Shown: positions 25,820 to 37,512, counted from the first letter of the stretch. The stretch: DNA of 64,000 nt from Acidobacteriota bacterium (GCA_947482665.1 CANKJK010000007.1:124001-188000); one strand, 5' to 3'. The notes: a model not told the origin generated them from the letters alone. A program made the numbers and translations.

Positions 25820-28597
25820 CTAGAAGGTTGAACCGACCGAGAACCGGAACACGACATCCTTGGCGGGCCGGAGGCTGTTGCTCAGCACGCCAGCCCGTTG
25901 AGGGTTGGCCGCAAAAATCAGGCGGAAGGGCACGTTCAGTACCGGCATGAAGAACCGGATCTCCGCGCCCGTTGACGTCTTGAACGCGCTCGTCTGCCCA
26001 ATCACCACGGTCCTGGCGCCGGGTGCATTCGGGTCCACCAGGCTCGAGGTCGCGAACGGGTCAAACAGGAGCGGCGCCGACGGATAGATCAGCTTCGTCA
26101 GGTCTTCCTTCATCGCGAAGCCCTGCCCGATATCCCGCACCTGACCCGTGTCGTAGAAGAGCACCAGGCGGACCGGCCCGGCAATGTTGATCAGGTACTC
26201 CGCGTTGAACACGATGCTCTTGTTGCCGCCCAGAATCAGGTTCGGATTATTCGGCGCCGTGGGTCCGATGGTGCGCAAGTCGAACCCGCGGATGGTGTAG
26301 TCGCCACCAAGCACGATCCGCTCGAAGATCGGCAGTGGGCTGTAGGGCCGGATGTACTGCAACTGCACGCGCCCACCGTACGAGGTACGGCGGGTATGTT
26401 GCTTGAAGAACACGCCCTCCACCGTCGGCTTCAAGTACTTCGTGTTGCCCCCGACGCCCGCCATATCGAGCGACATCGTGAGGCGCTTCCCTTTGTTCGG
26501 GAAGATCGGGTTATCGATCGTGTTGTGGACGAAGCTCGGCGTGATCTTGCTGACCGTCCGCTGGCCGGACTGCCCCACCAGGAGCGAGTCATACAGAAAG
26601 GGATTCCGCTGCAGGATGAGCGCCTGCGCGGTGGTCAGGTTGCTGAGCGAGACTTCCGTGCAACCACGCGTGAGCAGGAGGCAGCTCTGGTCGAAGAACG
26701 CCTCATTCAGGTCCTGCACCTTCACCTGTTCGTAGCCATAGCCGACGAACATGCGACTGAAGGCGCCGACCGGGAAACCCAAGCTCGTCGTCCCGCCGGT
26801 GGACGCCTGCGTGAACTGCGAGATGTACTGCAGGGTCCGCTTGTAGATGTCGAACCCGGCCGTCAGGTTGCGATCAAACAGGAATGGCTCAGTGAAACCG
26901 AGCTGGTAGTTCTTCGACCGCGACCCGGCCGTCATCGAGACCGTCAGGCTCTCGCCGCGGCCCAGGAAGTTGGCCGTCTGGAACGAGAGCTGACCGAAGA
27001 ACCCCTCGAACTGGGACAGGCCAGCGCCAAAGGAGATCTGGTTCCGGTTCTGCTCTTCCAGCTTCAGTGTGAGGTCAACCGTATTCTCTTTGCCAGGCGT
27101 CTTCTGAACGTCAATCGCCTTCTGCTCATCGAGCTGCTTGAAGTAGCCGAGCTGATTGAGCCGGCGCACGCTGTACTTGAGCGACTCCGTATTGAACACC
27201 CCGCCTTCGCCGAGCTGAATCTCTCGGCGGACGACGTTGTCTCGGGTCGTCGTATTGCCCGTGAAGGTGATCTTGTTGACGAAGTACTGCTTCCCTTCCT
27301 GCATCCGCATCGTCACGTCCACGATGGGATTTGTCGTCGGCGGGACGAGCGACAACACAGCGGGCACCTGACCTGGCAGATCACCGATCCCCGTGTCGCG
27401 CGGCGTCGTGTCGGGGTAGCCGGTGAATTCCCAGTAGCCGACCGACCCGTAAATCTCGCGGGCCTTCTCCAGCCCCTTCCGGACGGCCTCTTCGTTGTAG
27501 TACTCGCCCTTGGTGAGCTTGAAGAGCGGCCGGAGACCTTCGGTTTTGACGATGGTGTTGCCGTCAAAGCCGACCTCACCAACGCGGAACCTGGGCCCTT
27601 CTGTGACGGGAATCCGCAACTCGATCCAGCGGGTCTTCTTGTCGGCGCTCTCCGCGAGCGTCTTCATCTCGGGCGCCCCGATCCTGGCCTGCACGAAGCC
27701 CTGATTCCGGTAGTACTGCCCCACGCGCTCGGCGTCCTCTTCGTACTTGTCAGCCTTGAAGGTGCCTTTGCCGGAGATGAACGACCACCACTGCTTGCCC
27801 TTGTTGGTCTTCATCCGCTTGCGCAAGGCGCCGTCCGACACCGCGGAGTTGCCGACAAACTCCACCTTGCGAATCTTCACCTTCGGCCCCTCGGTCACCA
27901 TGAAGACAACCTTGACGAGCTTGGGGCCGCCCTCGATGGGCACGACCTTATGGGAGACTTCGGCGTTGTTGTGCCCCTTGTCCGCCATGAAGCTGCGGAT
28001 CACGCTCTCCGCTCTGCGGATCTTGGCGTCGTCGCGGAAGGAATCCGTCGGAATCGCGACATTCAGCTCCCGGAGCTTCTCGTCAATCTTCGTGCGCTCA
28101 ACCAGCTTCGACCCCTCGTAGTCGATCAGCTTGACCCGCTCACGCTCCTCCATCTGGTAGGTGATGAGCTTGCCGACGACACCATTGCTGAACACGTAGT
28201 CGTCCGTCTCGATCGACAGGTCCTCGAGGAAGCTGGTGGCCCAGAGGCGCTTGAAATCCTCCTGCAGGGCCTGCTGCGCCGCCTCGTCGTAGGGCTGCCA
28301 GAGATCCTGCGACGGCAGACTCGGCTTGGTGTGGATGTAATAGAGATACGTCTGCGGCTCGACGGCCGAGACATTGCCCTGCTTCTCAAAGCAGGGCGCG
28401 ATGTAGAAGATCACCGGCCCCGAGCCGTCCGGCGGGAGCTTCGCGGGCGGCGGCACGGGCACCCCGCAGATCCGGGTCGCGGCACCAGGGGCGTCGGGCG
28501 TTTGTGCCATGGCCGGAACCGCCACCAGGCCGAGCCCCAGCAGGGCTCCCGCGACGACCCGGTACACGGACGGCAAGAATGTCTGACCCACGATCAT
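25820..28597 (-). CDS. bamA: Outer-membrane protein assembly factor BamA
   Basis: 925 residues. Signal peptide to about residue 33, then several POTRA domains in the periplasmic half (for example VKIRKVEFVGNSAVSDGAL and YFVNKITFTGNTTTRDNV). A C-terminal Omp85 beta-barrel follows with VLGGDYTIRGFDLRTIGP, the VRGF-type L6 motif written IRGF, and ends in Phe. It is somewhat longer than the E. coli protein. ATG 28597 has no ribosome site; a TATACA at 28603-28608 ends only 5 nt before it, suggesting a very short leader. Upstream clpC and downstream ompH and lipid A genes make an envelope-biogenesis block. Confidence 0.96.
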   Translation of the reverse strand: MIVGQTFLPSVYRVVAGALLGLGLVAVPAMAQTPDAPGAATRICGVPVPPPAKLPPDGSGPVIFYIAPCFEKQGNVSAVEPQTYLYYIHTKPSLPSQDLWQPYDEAAQQALQEDFKRLWATSFLEDLSIETDDYVFSNGVVGKLITYQMEERERVKLIDYEGSKLVERTKIDEKLRELNVAIPTDSFRDDAKIRRAESVIRSFMADKGHNNAEVSHKVVPIEGGPKLVKVVFMVTEGPKVKIRKVEFVGNSAVSDGALRKRMKTNKGKQWWSFISGKGTFKADKYEEDAERVGQYYRNQGFVQARIGAPEMKTLAESADKKTRWIELRIPVTEGPRFRVGEVGFDGNTIVKTEGLRPLFKLTKGEYYNEEAVRKGLEKAREIYGSVGYWEFTGYPDTTPRDTGIGDLPGQVPAVLSLVPPTTNPIVDVTMRMQEGKQYFVNKITFTGNTTTRDNVVRREIQLGEGGVFNTESLKYSVRRLNQLGYFKQLDEQKAIDVQKTPGKENTVDLTLKLEEQNRNQISFGAGLSQFEGFFGQLSFQTANFLGRGESLTVSMTAGSRSKNYQLGFTEPFLFDRNLTAGFDIYKRTLQYISQFTQASTGGTTSLGFPVGAFSRMFVGYGYEQVKVQDLNEAFFDQSCLLLTRGCTEVSLSNLTTAQALILQRNPFLYDSLLVGQSGQRTVSKITPSFVHNTIDNPIFPNKGKRLTMSLDMAGVGGNTKYLKPTVEGVFFKQHTRRTSYGGRVQLQYIRPYSPLPIFERIVLGGDYTIRGFDLRTIGPTAPNNPNLILGGNKSIVFNAEYLINIAGPVRLVLFYDTGQVRDIGQGFAMKEDLTKLIYPSAPLLFDPFATSSLVDPNAPGARTVVIGQTSAFKTSTGAEIRFFMPVLNVPFRLIFAANPQRAGVLSNSLRPAKDVVFRFSVGSTF

Positions 28598-28619
28598 CAA
28601 AGTGTATAGGAATTAGACG

Positions 28620-28646
28620 CCGGGACGACGCGAACGGCCGTCCCGG
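28620..28646 (-). terminator. Hairpin between clpC and bamA
   Basis: CCGGGACG/CGTCCCGG, an 8-bp perfect stem with an 11-nt loop, lies 18 bp after the clpC stop. No T-run follows, so it may attenuate rather than stop transcription into bamA. Confidence 0.4.
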
Positions 28647-28664
28647 TGACCAGAAGGCGGTCTG

Positions 28665-31100
<2,436 letters not shown>

Positions 31101-31151
31101 CCGGGCCGCCTTGGGAGAGGATGCGCGAGGCAGCGCACGCTCTTGGACCTG

Positions 31152-31157
31152 AGTATA
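31152..31157 (-). promoter_or_regulatory. Candidate -10 box upstream of clpC
   Basis: TATACT on the minus strand 52 bp before the clpC start, in the 120-bp lolD-clpC gap; no convincing -35 is visible. Nothing else is seen in this gap. Confidence 0.3.
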
Positions 31158-31220
31158 CCGCCAGCCGCGCCGCGGGGTCGGGCAGTTACCCGCAGGCTGC
31201 GCGCCCTCGGAGCGCCGCGC

Positions 31221-31892
31221 TCAGGCCAGGCGGCCGTCCCGCAGCGTCAGGACGCGGTCACAGGCCGCGGCCAGGCGCGGGTTGTGGGTCGCGATAAGCG
31301 AGGTCAGGCCATGCTCGGCGTGCATCTCCCGGAGCAGGCCATGGAGCCGCTCGGCCGTGTCCTCATCCAGATCGCCGGTCGGCTCGTCGGCCAGCAGCAG
31401 CGCCGGCTGCATCACCAGGGCCCGCGCGACCGCCACGCGCTGCTGCTCCCCACCCGAGAGCATCGAGGGCCGATGGTGCAGCCGTTCGCCCAGCCCCACC
31501 CGTGTCAGGAGACGCGCCGCCACTGCGTGCGCCTCGCCAGCCGACCGCCTGGCGATACGCATCGGCATGCCGGCATTCTCAAGCGCCGTGAACTCGGGCA
31601 GCAGATGGTGGAACTGAAAGACGAAGCCGACGCGGCTGTTCCGGTACGCCACCATAGCTGCGTCTGAAATGGACGTCAGCTCCACGCCGCCTGCGACGAT
31701 GCGGCCGGCATCGGGCCGATCCAGCCCGCCGAGCAGATGCAGCAGCGTGCTCTTGCCAACGCCGGACGCACCGACCACGGCGACCATCTCACCCTCCGCG
31801 ACCTCAAGATCCACGTCGCGGAGCACCTGGAGGCGCTGGCCCGCCACCGTATAGCCCTTCGACAGACCCGTCACGGAGAGATAGGCGGCCAT
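31221..31892 (-). CDS. lolD: Lipoprotein-releasing ABC transporter ATPase LolD
   Basis: 223 residues. Walker A VVGASGVGKSTLL, signature MLSGGEQQRVAVARAL, Walker B LLADEPTGDLDE and the His-loop LIATHNPRLA. It belongs to the MacB/LolD/FtsE ABC family. The adjacent LolC-type permease (6 bp gap) and the outer-membrane assembly neighbours favour lipoprotein release over other exports. Confidence 0.9.
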   Translation of the reverse strand: MAAYLSVTGLSKGYTVAGQRLQVLRDVDLEVAEGEMVAVVGASGVGKSTLLHLLGGLDRPDAGRIVAGGVELTSISDAAMVAYRNSRVGFVFQFHHLLPEFTALENAGMPMRIARRSAGEAHAVAARLLTRVGLGERLHHRPSMLSGGEQQRVAVARALVMQPALLLADEPTGDLDEDTAERLHGLLREMHAEHGLTSLIATHNPRLAAACDRVLTLRDGRLA

Positions 31893-31898
31893 CGCGAC

Positions 31899-33119
31899 TT
31901 ACTCGTAGCGGAGTGCCTGCACGGGATCGAGCCGGGCGGCTTGCCGCGAAGGATACAAGGTGGCCACGAAGCAGATCACGACCGCAGACAGAATGACGAG
32001 GGTGAGATCCAGCGGTTGCACGACAAAGGGCACGTAGGACACCTGATACACGTCTGCCGGAATTCGGATGAGACGGTACCGATCCGCCACCGTTGCCAGC
32101 GCCAGCCCACCGGCAGCACCCACGGCCGTCCCGACCAGGCCGATGACGAGCCCCTGCAACATGAAGATGCGCATCACGACGCCCGACGAGGTGCCCATCG
32201 TCTTCAGGATGGCGATGTCCCGGCTCTTCTCCATCACCAGCAGCACCAGGGACGCCACGATATTGAGCGCAGCCACCATGACGATGAGACCGATGGTGAC
32301 GGAGATGGCCATCTTCTCCAGACCCAGCGCGGAGAAGAGCGAGCGGTTCATCTCCGTCCAGTCCTGCGCCACGTACTCGGGACCGAGCTTCGCGCCGATC
32401 TCGGCCGCCACGCGAGGCGCCGCATAGATATCGGCCACGCGCAACTGCACCAGGTCCACGCCCGACTTGCCGGTCAGCCGCCGGGCAAACTCCAGCGAGA
32501 CGAAGCCGTAGTTCGAGTCGAACTCAAAGATGCCGAGACGATAGATGCCCGCCACGCGCGCACGCCGCGGGCGCGGCATCATGCCCATGGGCGAGAGCGT
32601 CCCGCTCGGCGTGAGCAGGGTCACACTGCCGCCGACCTTCACATTGAGCGACGCCGCCAGTTCCTGACCGAGCACGATGCCCGGACCCTCGTCCCCGGTG
32701 CCGGCTATCGCCTCGAGCGAACCGGCCTTGATCGACCGGCCGAGATCGGTGACGCCGCGCTCCAGCGCCGGGTCAATCCCTTTAATCGTGATGAACTGCG
32801 AACCGGCATCGGTCGTCACCAACGCCTTGTCCAGAATGGCCGGGGCCGCGCCGGACACACCGGGCACGCTGGTCATCTTCGTGACCTCGGCGGCGTAGTC
32901 GGGCAGCCCTCCCGACTTGAGGACGTAGACGTGGGCCGTCGCACCCAGGAGCCGGTCGCGCAGTTCCCCCTGGAGCCCGGTCATCAAGGCCAGCGCGATC
33001 ACGAGCGCCATGACGCCGACCGCGACCCCAAGCATCGAGATGAGCGAGATCAGCGAAATGAAGGCCTGGCGGCGGCGCGCCAGCAGGTACCGGAGGGCGA
33101 TGAACAGTTCGAAGGACAT
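31899..33119 (-). CDS. Lipoprotein-releasing system permease (LolC/LolE type)
   Basis: 406 residues. ALRYLLARRRQAFISLISLIS precedes helix 1 at the N-terminus; a large periplasmic domain (about 50-260) follows, and three C-terminal helices (about 270-390) form the FtsX-like permease. C-terminal LYPSRQAARLDPVQALRYE is the classical ending. With a single permease gene the complex is probably a homodimer (LolF-like), as in many non-enterobacteria. Confidence 0.9.
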   Translation of the reverse strand: MSFELFIALRYLLARRRQAFISLISLISMLGVAVGVMALVIALALMTGLQGELRDRLLGATAHVYVLKSGGLPDYAAEVTKMTSVPGVSGAAPAILDKALVTTDAGSQFITIKGIDPALERGVTDLGRSIKAGSLEAIAGTGDEGPGIVLGQELAASLNVKVGGSVTLLTPSGTLSPMGMMPRPRRARVAGIYRLGIFEFDSNYGFVSLEFARRLTGKSGVDLVQLRVADIYAAPRVAAEIGAKLGPEYVAQDWTEMNRSLFSALGLEKMAISVTIGLIVMVAALNIVASLVLLVMEKSRDIAILKTMGTSSGVVMRIFMLQGLVIGLVGTAVGAAGGLALATVADRYRLIRIPADVYQVSYVPFVVQPLDLTLVILSAVVICFVATLYPSRQAARLDPVQALRYE

Positions 33120-33138
33120 GCGCCTCGCCCTGTCGGCT

Positions 33139-34644
33139 CTACCGGGGCCGCATCAGCGGGAACAGAATGACGTCGCGGATCGACAGGCTGTTGGTGAGCA
33201 CCATCACCAGCCGGTCGATGCCGACACCCTCGCCGCCGGCTGGCGGCATCCCATGCTCCAGCGCGCGGATGTAGTCCTCGTCCATCGCATGGGCCTCGTC
33301 GTCGCCACCGGCGCGGCTCGCCAGCTGCTCCTCGAATCGCCGCCGCTGCTCCACCGGATCGTTGAGTTCCGAGAAGGCGTTGGCGACTTCAAAGCCGGCG
33401 ATATAGAGCTCAAAGCGCTCGACGGTGTCCGGGTCGTCCGGCTTCTGCTTGGAGAGGGGTGAGACTTCTGTCGGAAAGTCGTGGACAAAGGTCGGCTGGA
33501 TGAGCGCATCCTCGCACAGCGCCTCGAAGATCTCGGCGGCGATTTTGCCGGCCCCCATCGACGGAGCGACGTCGATCCCGAGCCGCGCGGCCAGCGCCGC
33601 GGCGGAGGCCCGATCACGCAGCGCTTCGGCCGGAATCGGTTCACCCAGCTTCGCGGACGCCGCTTCGCGCGCCGCCTCGCGGAGCGACAACCGGCGGAAC
33701 GGCGCGGCAAAGCTGATGGCGTGCTCGCCGAAGGTGACCTCCGTGCCGCCAGTCGCCGCCACGGCGACCTCCGCCAGCATCTGCTCGGTCAGCGTCATCA
33801 ACCCCTGATACTCGGCATAGGCCCAGTAGAACTCGAGCATCGTGAACTCGGGATTGTGCTGGGTGGAGATGCCCTCGTTGCGGAAGTTGCGATTGATTTC
33901 AAACACCCGCTCCATGCCGCCGACCGTGAGCCGCTTCAAGTACAGCTCCGGCGCGATGCGCATGTAGAGCCGCATGTCGAGCGTGTTGTGATGCGTCACA
34001 AACGGCCGTGCGATCGCGCCGCCGGCAATCGGATGCATCATCGGCGTCTCGACTTCGAGGAACCCGCGCGCGATGAGGAAGGCCCGGATCGCCGTGACCA
34101 CACGGCTACGGATCTCGAACACCCGGCGCGAATCAGGATTCACCGTCAGGTCAAGGTAGCGCTGCCGGTAGCGGGTCTCGATGTCCTGGAGACCATGCCA
34201 CTTCTCCGGCAGGGGCAGGAGGCACTTCGACAGAAAGGTCAGCGACGAGGCCCAGACGGACAGTTCGTTTGTCTTGGTGCGGAACAGCCGGCCGTCGACT
34301 CCGATCCAGTCGCCGAAATCGAGCAGCTTGAACACCTGAAAGTCCCGCTCGGAGAGCGCGTCCTGGCGGACGTAAATCTGCAACCGGGCCTTGCCGTCGG
34401 AGATCACCAGGAAGTTCGCCTTCCCGAAACTCCTGATGCTCAGGATGCGCCCCGCGGTGCGCGCCCGCGGCTGCTCGGCCTCCAGGGCCTCTCCGGTCGA
34501 CGGACTATGTGCCGCCACCACGGCCTCGACGGTGGCCTGCTGGTCAAAGCCGTGGGGGTAGACGTCGACTCCGAGCGCACGGAGCGCGTCGAGATTGGCG
34601 CGGCGCTGCTGAATCTGATCCGATTCCTCTGTCGTGCTGCTCAT
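33139..34644 (-). CDS. lysS: Lysyl-tRNA synthetase, class II
   Basis: 501 residues. OB-fold anticodon domain (about 50-150: AGRILSIRSFGKANFLVISD) followed by the class IIb catalytic core. Motif 2 is seen in FEINRNFRNEGISTQHNPEFTM (part shown) and motif 3 in GGEGVGIDRLVMVLTNS. ATG 34644 is selected because the longer upstream frame overlaps nusB and lacks family similarity. It follows nusB by 10 bp. Confidence 0.96.
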   Translation of the reverse strand: MSSTTEESDQIQQRRANLDALRALGVDVYPHGFDQQATVEAVVAAHSPSTGEALEAEQPRARTAGRILSIRSFGKANFLVISDGKARLQIYVRQDALSERDFQVFKLLDFGDWIGVDGRLFRTKTNELSVWASSLTFLSKCLLPLPEKWHGLQDIETRYRQRYLDLTVNPDSRRVFEIRSRVVTAIRAFLIARGFLEVETPMMHPIAGGAIARPFVTHHNTLDMRLYMRIAPELYLKRLTVGGMERVFEINRNFRNEGISTQHNPEFTMLEFYWAYAEYQGLMTLTEQMLAEVAVAATGGTEVTFGEHAISFAAPFRRLSLREAAREAASAKLGEPIPAEALRDRASAAALAARLGIDVAPSMGAGKIAAEIFEALCEDALIQPTFVHDFPTEVSPLSKQKPDDPDTVERFELYIAGFEVANAFSELNDPVEQRRRFEEQLASRAGGDDEAHAMDEDYIRALEHGMPPAGGEGVGIDRLVMVLTNSLSIRDVILFPLMRPR

Positions 34645-34654
34645 CGGCGTCTCT

Positions 34655-35149
34655 CTAGGTTCGGTCGAGCGTCTTGCGGACGCCGTCCAGCAGTCCGTTG
34701 ATGAAACGGACGGCGTCTTCCGTACTGAAGGTCCGCGCCAGCTCAAGCGCCTCGTTGATCACCACGCGCGCCGGCGTCTCCGGCCGGTGCTGAAACTCAT
34801 AGACCGCGAGACGGAGGATCAGCCGGTCGACGACCGCCATCCGCTCAAGGCGCCAGTGTTGGGCCGCCGCGGCAATCACGGGATCAATGTCGCCGGCGTG
34901 GGCGGCCACGCCCCGCACCAGTTCCTCAGCGAAGGTTTCCTGGGCCGCGGACAACGGCGGCACCTCTTCCTCTTCGTGGCCCTCATCGCCGGGTCCGGGC
35001 GCGGTCCGCTCCGCGAAGAAGCGCGTCACCACCTCCTGCACCGGTGTCCGCCCGACCTCCCACTGGTAGAGCATCTGCACAGCAGCCTCGCGCGCGCGCC
35101 GGCGGCCGTCCGCGTGCTCCCCCGCGGTTCCGGATTCCGTCCCGCTCAC
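34655..35149 (-). CDS. nusB: Transcription antitermination factor NusB
   Basis: 164 residues, all-helical RNA-binding factor of the rRNA antitermination complex. AREAAVQMLYQWEVG near residue 20 and the C-terminal FSTEDAVRFINGLLDGVRK are diagnostic. A charged insert (about 50-65, rich in Glu) is slightly unusual. GTG 35149 overlaps the ribH stop by 4 bp; ribH-nusB is a common pairing. Confidence 0.94.
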   Translation of the reverse strand: MSGTESGTAGEHADGRRRAREAAVQMLYQWEVGRTPVQEVVTRFFAERTAPGPGDEGHEEEEVPPLSAAQETFAEELVRGVAAHAGDIDPVIAAAAQHWRLERMAVVDRLILRLAVYEFQHRPETPARVVINEALELARTFSTEDAVRFINGLLDGVRKTLDRT

Positions 35150-35634
35150 AGCGACGCCCCACCGCGGAGGGACCGCAGGAGTGTCACCATCTCAATCGCC
35201 GCCAGTGCCGCCTCGCGCCCTTTGTTCTCCGGTCCCGGCTGCGACCGAATCAGGGCCTGCTCATCCGTCAGCGTCGTCAGCACGCCGAACGAGACGGGCA
35301 CGCCCGTCGCCTCCGACGCCGCTGCGATGCCGGCCGTCGCCGCCTCGGCGATGTACTCGAAGTGCATCGTGTCGCCCTTGATGAGGCACCCGAGGCAAAT
35401 GACGGCGTCATAGCGGCCGGAGGCAGCCGCGGTACGGGCCACAAGGGGGATTTCGAACGCGCCCGGCACTCGAATCACCACCCGCTGATTGTCGGGCACG
35501 CCGGCCTCGGCCAGCGCCTGGCAGGCGCCATCGAGGAGGCCTGACGTGATTTCAGGATTGAATCGTGCCACGACGACCGCGTAGCGGCCGCCCGGGTCGT
35601 GATGGATTCCGGCGATCTCGGCTGGTGCGGTCAT
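35146..35634 (-). CDS. ribH: 6,7-dimethyl-8-ribityllumazine synthase
   Basis: 162 residues; makes the riboflavin precursor lumazine. VVVARFNPEITSGLLDGA at the N-terminus, the substrate motif VPGAFEIPLVA, CLGCLIKGDTMHFEYIA with the catalytic His, and SFGVLTTLTDEQA. ATG 35634 gives the normal family length; the open frame upstream belongs to shadow of the next gene. Flavin supply fits the ETF and ETF-QO enzymes encoded in the window. Confidence 0.95.
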   Translation of the reverse strand: MTAPAEIAGIHHDPGGRYAVVVARFNPEITSGLLDGACQALAEAGVPDNQRVVIRVPGAFEIPLVARTAAASGRYDAVICLGCLIKGDTMHFEYIAEAATAGIAAASEATGVPVSFGVLTTLTDEQALIRSQPGPENKGREAALAAIEMVTLLRSLRGGASL

Positions 35635-35675
35635 CGGCTGTGTCGCCCGGAGTGAAACGCCCCGGGCTCTCGTGT

Positions 35676-36458
35676 CTATCGCCCGGTGAAGGTCGCCTGG
35701 CGCTTCTCGAGGAAGGCGCTGGTGCCCTCGCGCATGTCCGTGGTCGACGACACCACGCCAAAGAGCGCGGCTTCGAGGTCCGTGCCCGCCTCGAGCGAGA
35801 GGTCGCCACCCCGGTTGACGGCGTTGAGGATGTATTCGAGCGAGCGCGGCGGCTTGCCGGCCAGCTCCGCGGCCAGCGCACGCGCGGCCGTCATGAGCTC
35901 GGCACCCGGCACGACGCGGTTCACGAGCCCAATGGCCAGCGCTTCGTCCGCCTTGACCATGCGGCCCGTGAGCAGGAGGTCGAGGGCCACGCCCTTCCCC
36001 ACCAGACGCGGGAGGCGCTGGGTGCCGGCGTACCCGGGAATCAGGCCCAGGTTCACCTCGGGCTGACCGAACCGGGCCGTATCCGCAGCCAGACGAAGGG
36101 AGCAGGACATCGCCAGCTCGCATCCGCCACCGAGCGCAAAGCCATTCACCGCCGCGATGACCGGCTTGCCAAGCTGCTCGATCTGGGCGAACGCGGCCTG
36201 ACCCGCCTGAGCCGTCGCCTGCGCGCTGGCACCCGTCTGGGCCGCCAGTTCACTGATGTCGGCGCCCGCGACGAAGGATTTCTCCCCCGCGCCGGTGACG
36301 ATGACGACGCGAATGGCGTCGTCGGCCTTCAGCTCCGCGAACGCGCGGCTGATCTCGGCGATGGTCGCCGCATTCAGCGCGTTCAGAACCTTGGGACGGT
36401 TGAGAGTGACGACGGCGACCGCGCCATCGCGTTCAAGCAGGAGGTTTTCAAAAGCCAT
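35676..36458 (-). CDS. Enoyl-CoA hydratase/isomerase family protein
   Basis: 260-residue crotonase-fold enzyme. Oxyanion-hole residues lie in SFVAGADISEL and FALGGGCELAMSC, and the two catalytic Glu are present in GGGCELAMS and FGQPEVNLGLIPGYAGTQRL, as in true enoyl-CoA hydratases. It likely hydrates trans-2-enoyl-CoA in beta-oxidation, feeding the ETF chain. Short-chain and 3-hydroxybutyryl variants cannot be separated from sequence. Confidence 0.88.
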   Translation of the reverse strand: MAFENLLLERDGAVAVVTLNRPKVLNALNAATIAEISRAFAELKADDAIRVVIVTGAGEKSFVAGADISELAAQTGASAQATAQAGQAAFAQIEQLGKPVIAAVNGFALGGGCELAMSCSLRLAADTARFGQPEVNLGLIPGYAGTQRLPRLVGKGVALDLLLTGRMVKADEALAIGLVNRVVPGAELMTAARALAAELAGKPPRSLEYILNAVNRGGDLSLEAGTDLEAALFGVVSSTTDMREGTSAFLEKRQATFTGR

Positions 36459-36881
36459 TCAGCGTATCCGGGAAGTGACGAGTATACCCCACGCCGTGAC
36501 GCTGGATGCGCCCAGGAGCCCTCCGACGGTGTCCGCGTACCAGTCGAGAACATCGCGCGTCCGCTCGGGCACGAACCCCTGGTGGAACTCGTCAGTGATG
36601 CCGTAGCCAGAGGTCAGTGCCACGGCCAGCAGCGCTGCGCCCAGACTGACCCGCCGGCCCAGCCCGCCAGCCGTGGCCCGCGCGGCCAGCAGCCCCAGAA
36701 GCCCGTAGCCCACCAGATGCTCCACCTTGTCATTGACGCCAGGTGGCGAGGGCGGCGAGGAGAGCGATTGAATGTAGAAGATCGCCGCCATGTAGAGCAC
36801 CACCGGCACCCACAGACTGGCGAGACGCATCCACGACACAGGCTGGCGGGGCGCCGCGGCCCTCGCGCCAGATACGGTCAC
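36459..36881 (-). CDS. VanZ-like membrane protein
   Basis: 140 residues with about four membrane helices. NDKVEHLVGYGLLGLLAARA and GYGITDEFHQGFVPERTRD are the conserved VanZ-family blocks (the His-Glu motifs). Function of stand-alone VanZ-like proteins is unclear. It begins in a 4-bp overlap with the small membrane gene upstream and ends directly before the hydratase gene. Confidence 0.82.
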   Translation of the reverse strand: MTVSGARAAAPRQPVSWMRLASLWVPVVLYMAAIFYIQSLSSPPSPPGVNDKVEHLVGYGLLGLLAARATAGGLGRRVSLGAALLAVALTSGYGITDEFHQGFVPERTRDVLDWYADTVGGLLGASSVTAWGILVTSRIR

Positions 36882-37051
36882 AACGGAAACAGACGCAGCA
36901 CCCAGCCGAGCGCCAGTCCCGCGAGGAGGAAGCCGCCGAACATCCGCCCGCCCGCCCGGACCTGGGCTGCGGTCTCATCCGCGGCCATCGCGCCAAAGAC
37001 GACGGAGACCAGAGCCGAGAACAGCACCAGCAGACCGACGTGACTCGCCAT
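36878..37051 (-). CDS. 57-residue two-helix membrane protein
   Basis: Short protein with two hydrophobic segments (about 5-20 and 38-54) separated by a polar AADETAAQVRAGG linker. Start ATG 37051 lies 2 nt after the preceding stop and its end overlaps the VanZ-like gene by 4 bp, so it is translated as part of that operon. Small size and a two-helix layout are all that can be said; no family recognised. Confidence 0.65.
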   Translation of the reverse strand: MASHVGLLVLFSALVSVVFGAMAADETAAQVRAGGRMFGGFLLAGLALGWVLRLFPL

Positions 37052-37053
37052 GC

Positions 37054-37440
37054 CTACTTCCGTCCCTGGGCGATGTCGAACGCGTCCAGCACCACGAGCA
37101 TGTTCAACAGCCCGGCCACCAGGATGAACGTGTTGCCGTATTCGTAGGTCACGGCCACGACCCGGCCGGCACCGAGGCCCAACGCGGCCGCCCCCGCGTA
37201 CGGCAGGCCGATCCCGAGATCGGCAATGGCCTCGAGGAACACCAGCGGCTGTGAGAGATCGAACGAAAAGATCTGGCCGTCGAGCCAGAGACCTGTCGCA
37301 AACATCACGGTCAGCGTGGCCAGAAACACCAGGCCTTTGCCCGTTCGCCCCAGCAGGAGATGGCCGGCGCCGGGAATGACCCATCCGGCCACGCACACCG
37401 CGACCGGGTGCACGGACCGAACCGTGGAAGAGGATGCCAT
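37054..37440 (-). CDS. Small polytopic membrane protein with GW-x-PGAGH motif
   Basis: 128 residues. Three to four hydrophobic helices with AGWVIPGAGHLLLGRTGKG at about 17-35, a motif shared with TM2-like and uncharacterised acidobacterial membrane proteins. YEYGNTFILVAGLLNMLVVLD near the C-terminus also looks membrane-embedded. No enzyme motif. ATG 37440 has no strong ribosome site, so the start is provisional. Confidence 0.65.
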   Translation of the reverse strand: MASSSTVRSVHPVAVCVAGWVIPGAGHLLLGRTGKGLVFLATLTVMFATGLWLDGQIFSFDLSQPLVFLEAIADLGIGLPYAGAAALGLGAGRVVAVTYEYGNTFILVAGLLNMLVVLDAFDIAQGRK

Positions 37441-37512
37441 GGAGGGGTTAGTGTAGCAGGCCCACGCCGCGGCTTCCCACGCGGAGCGGACGCCGGGCAT
37501 GCCGTGCGAGGC

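Noticed and set aside
26396-28609. 737-residue plus-strand frame opposite bamA
   Set aside because: Composition and lack of motifs mark it as antisense shadow; BamA on the other strand is unmistakable.
35635-36123. N-terminal extension of ribH
   Set aside because: The open frame upstream of ATG 35634 is out-of-frame shadow of the enoyl-CoA hydratase; RibH length is normal without it.
37052-37396. Longer frame for the 57-residue membrane protein
   Set aside because: The upstream part is Arg-rich shadow of the neighbouring gene; ATG 37051 gives a coherent two-helix protein.
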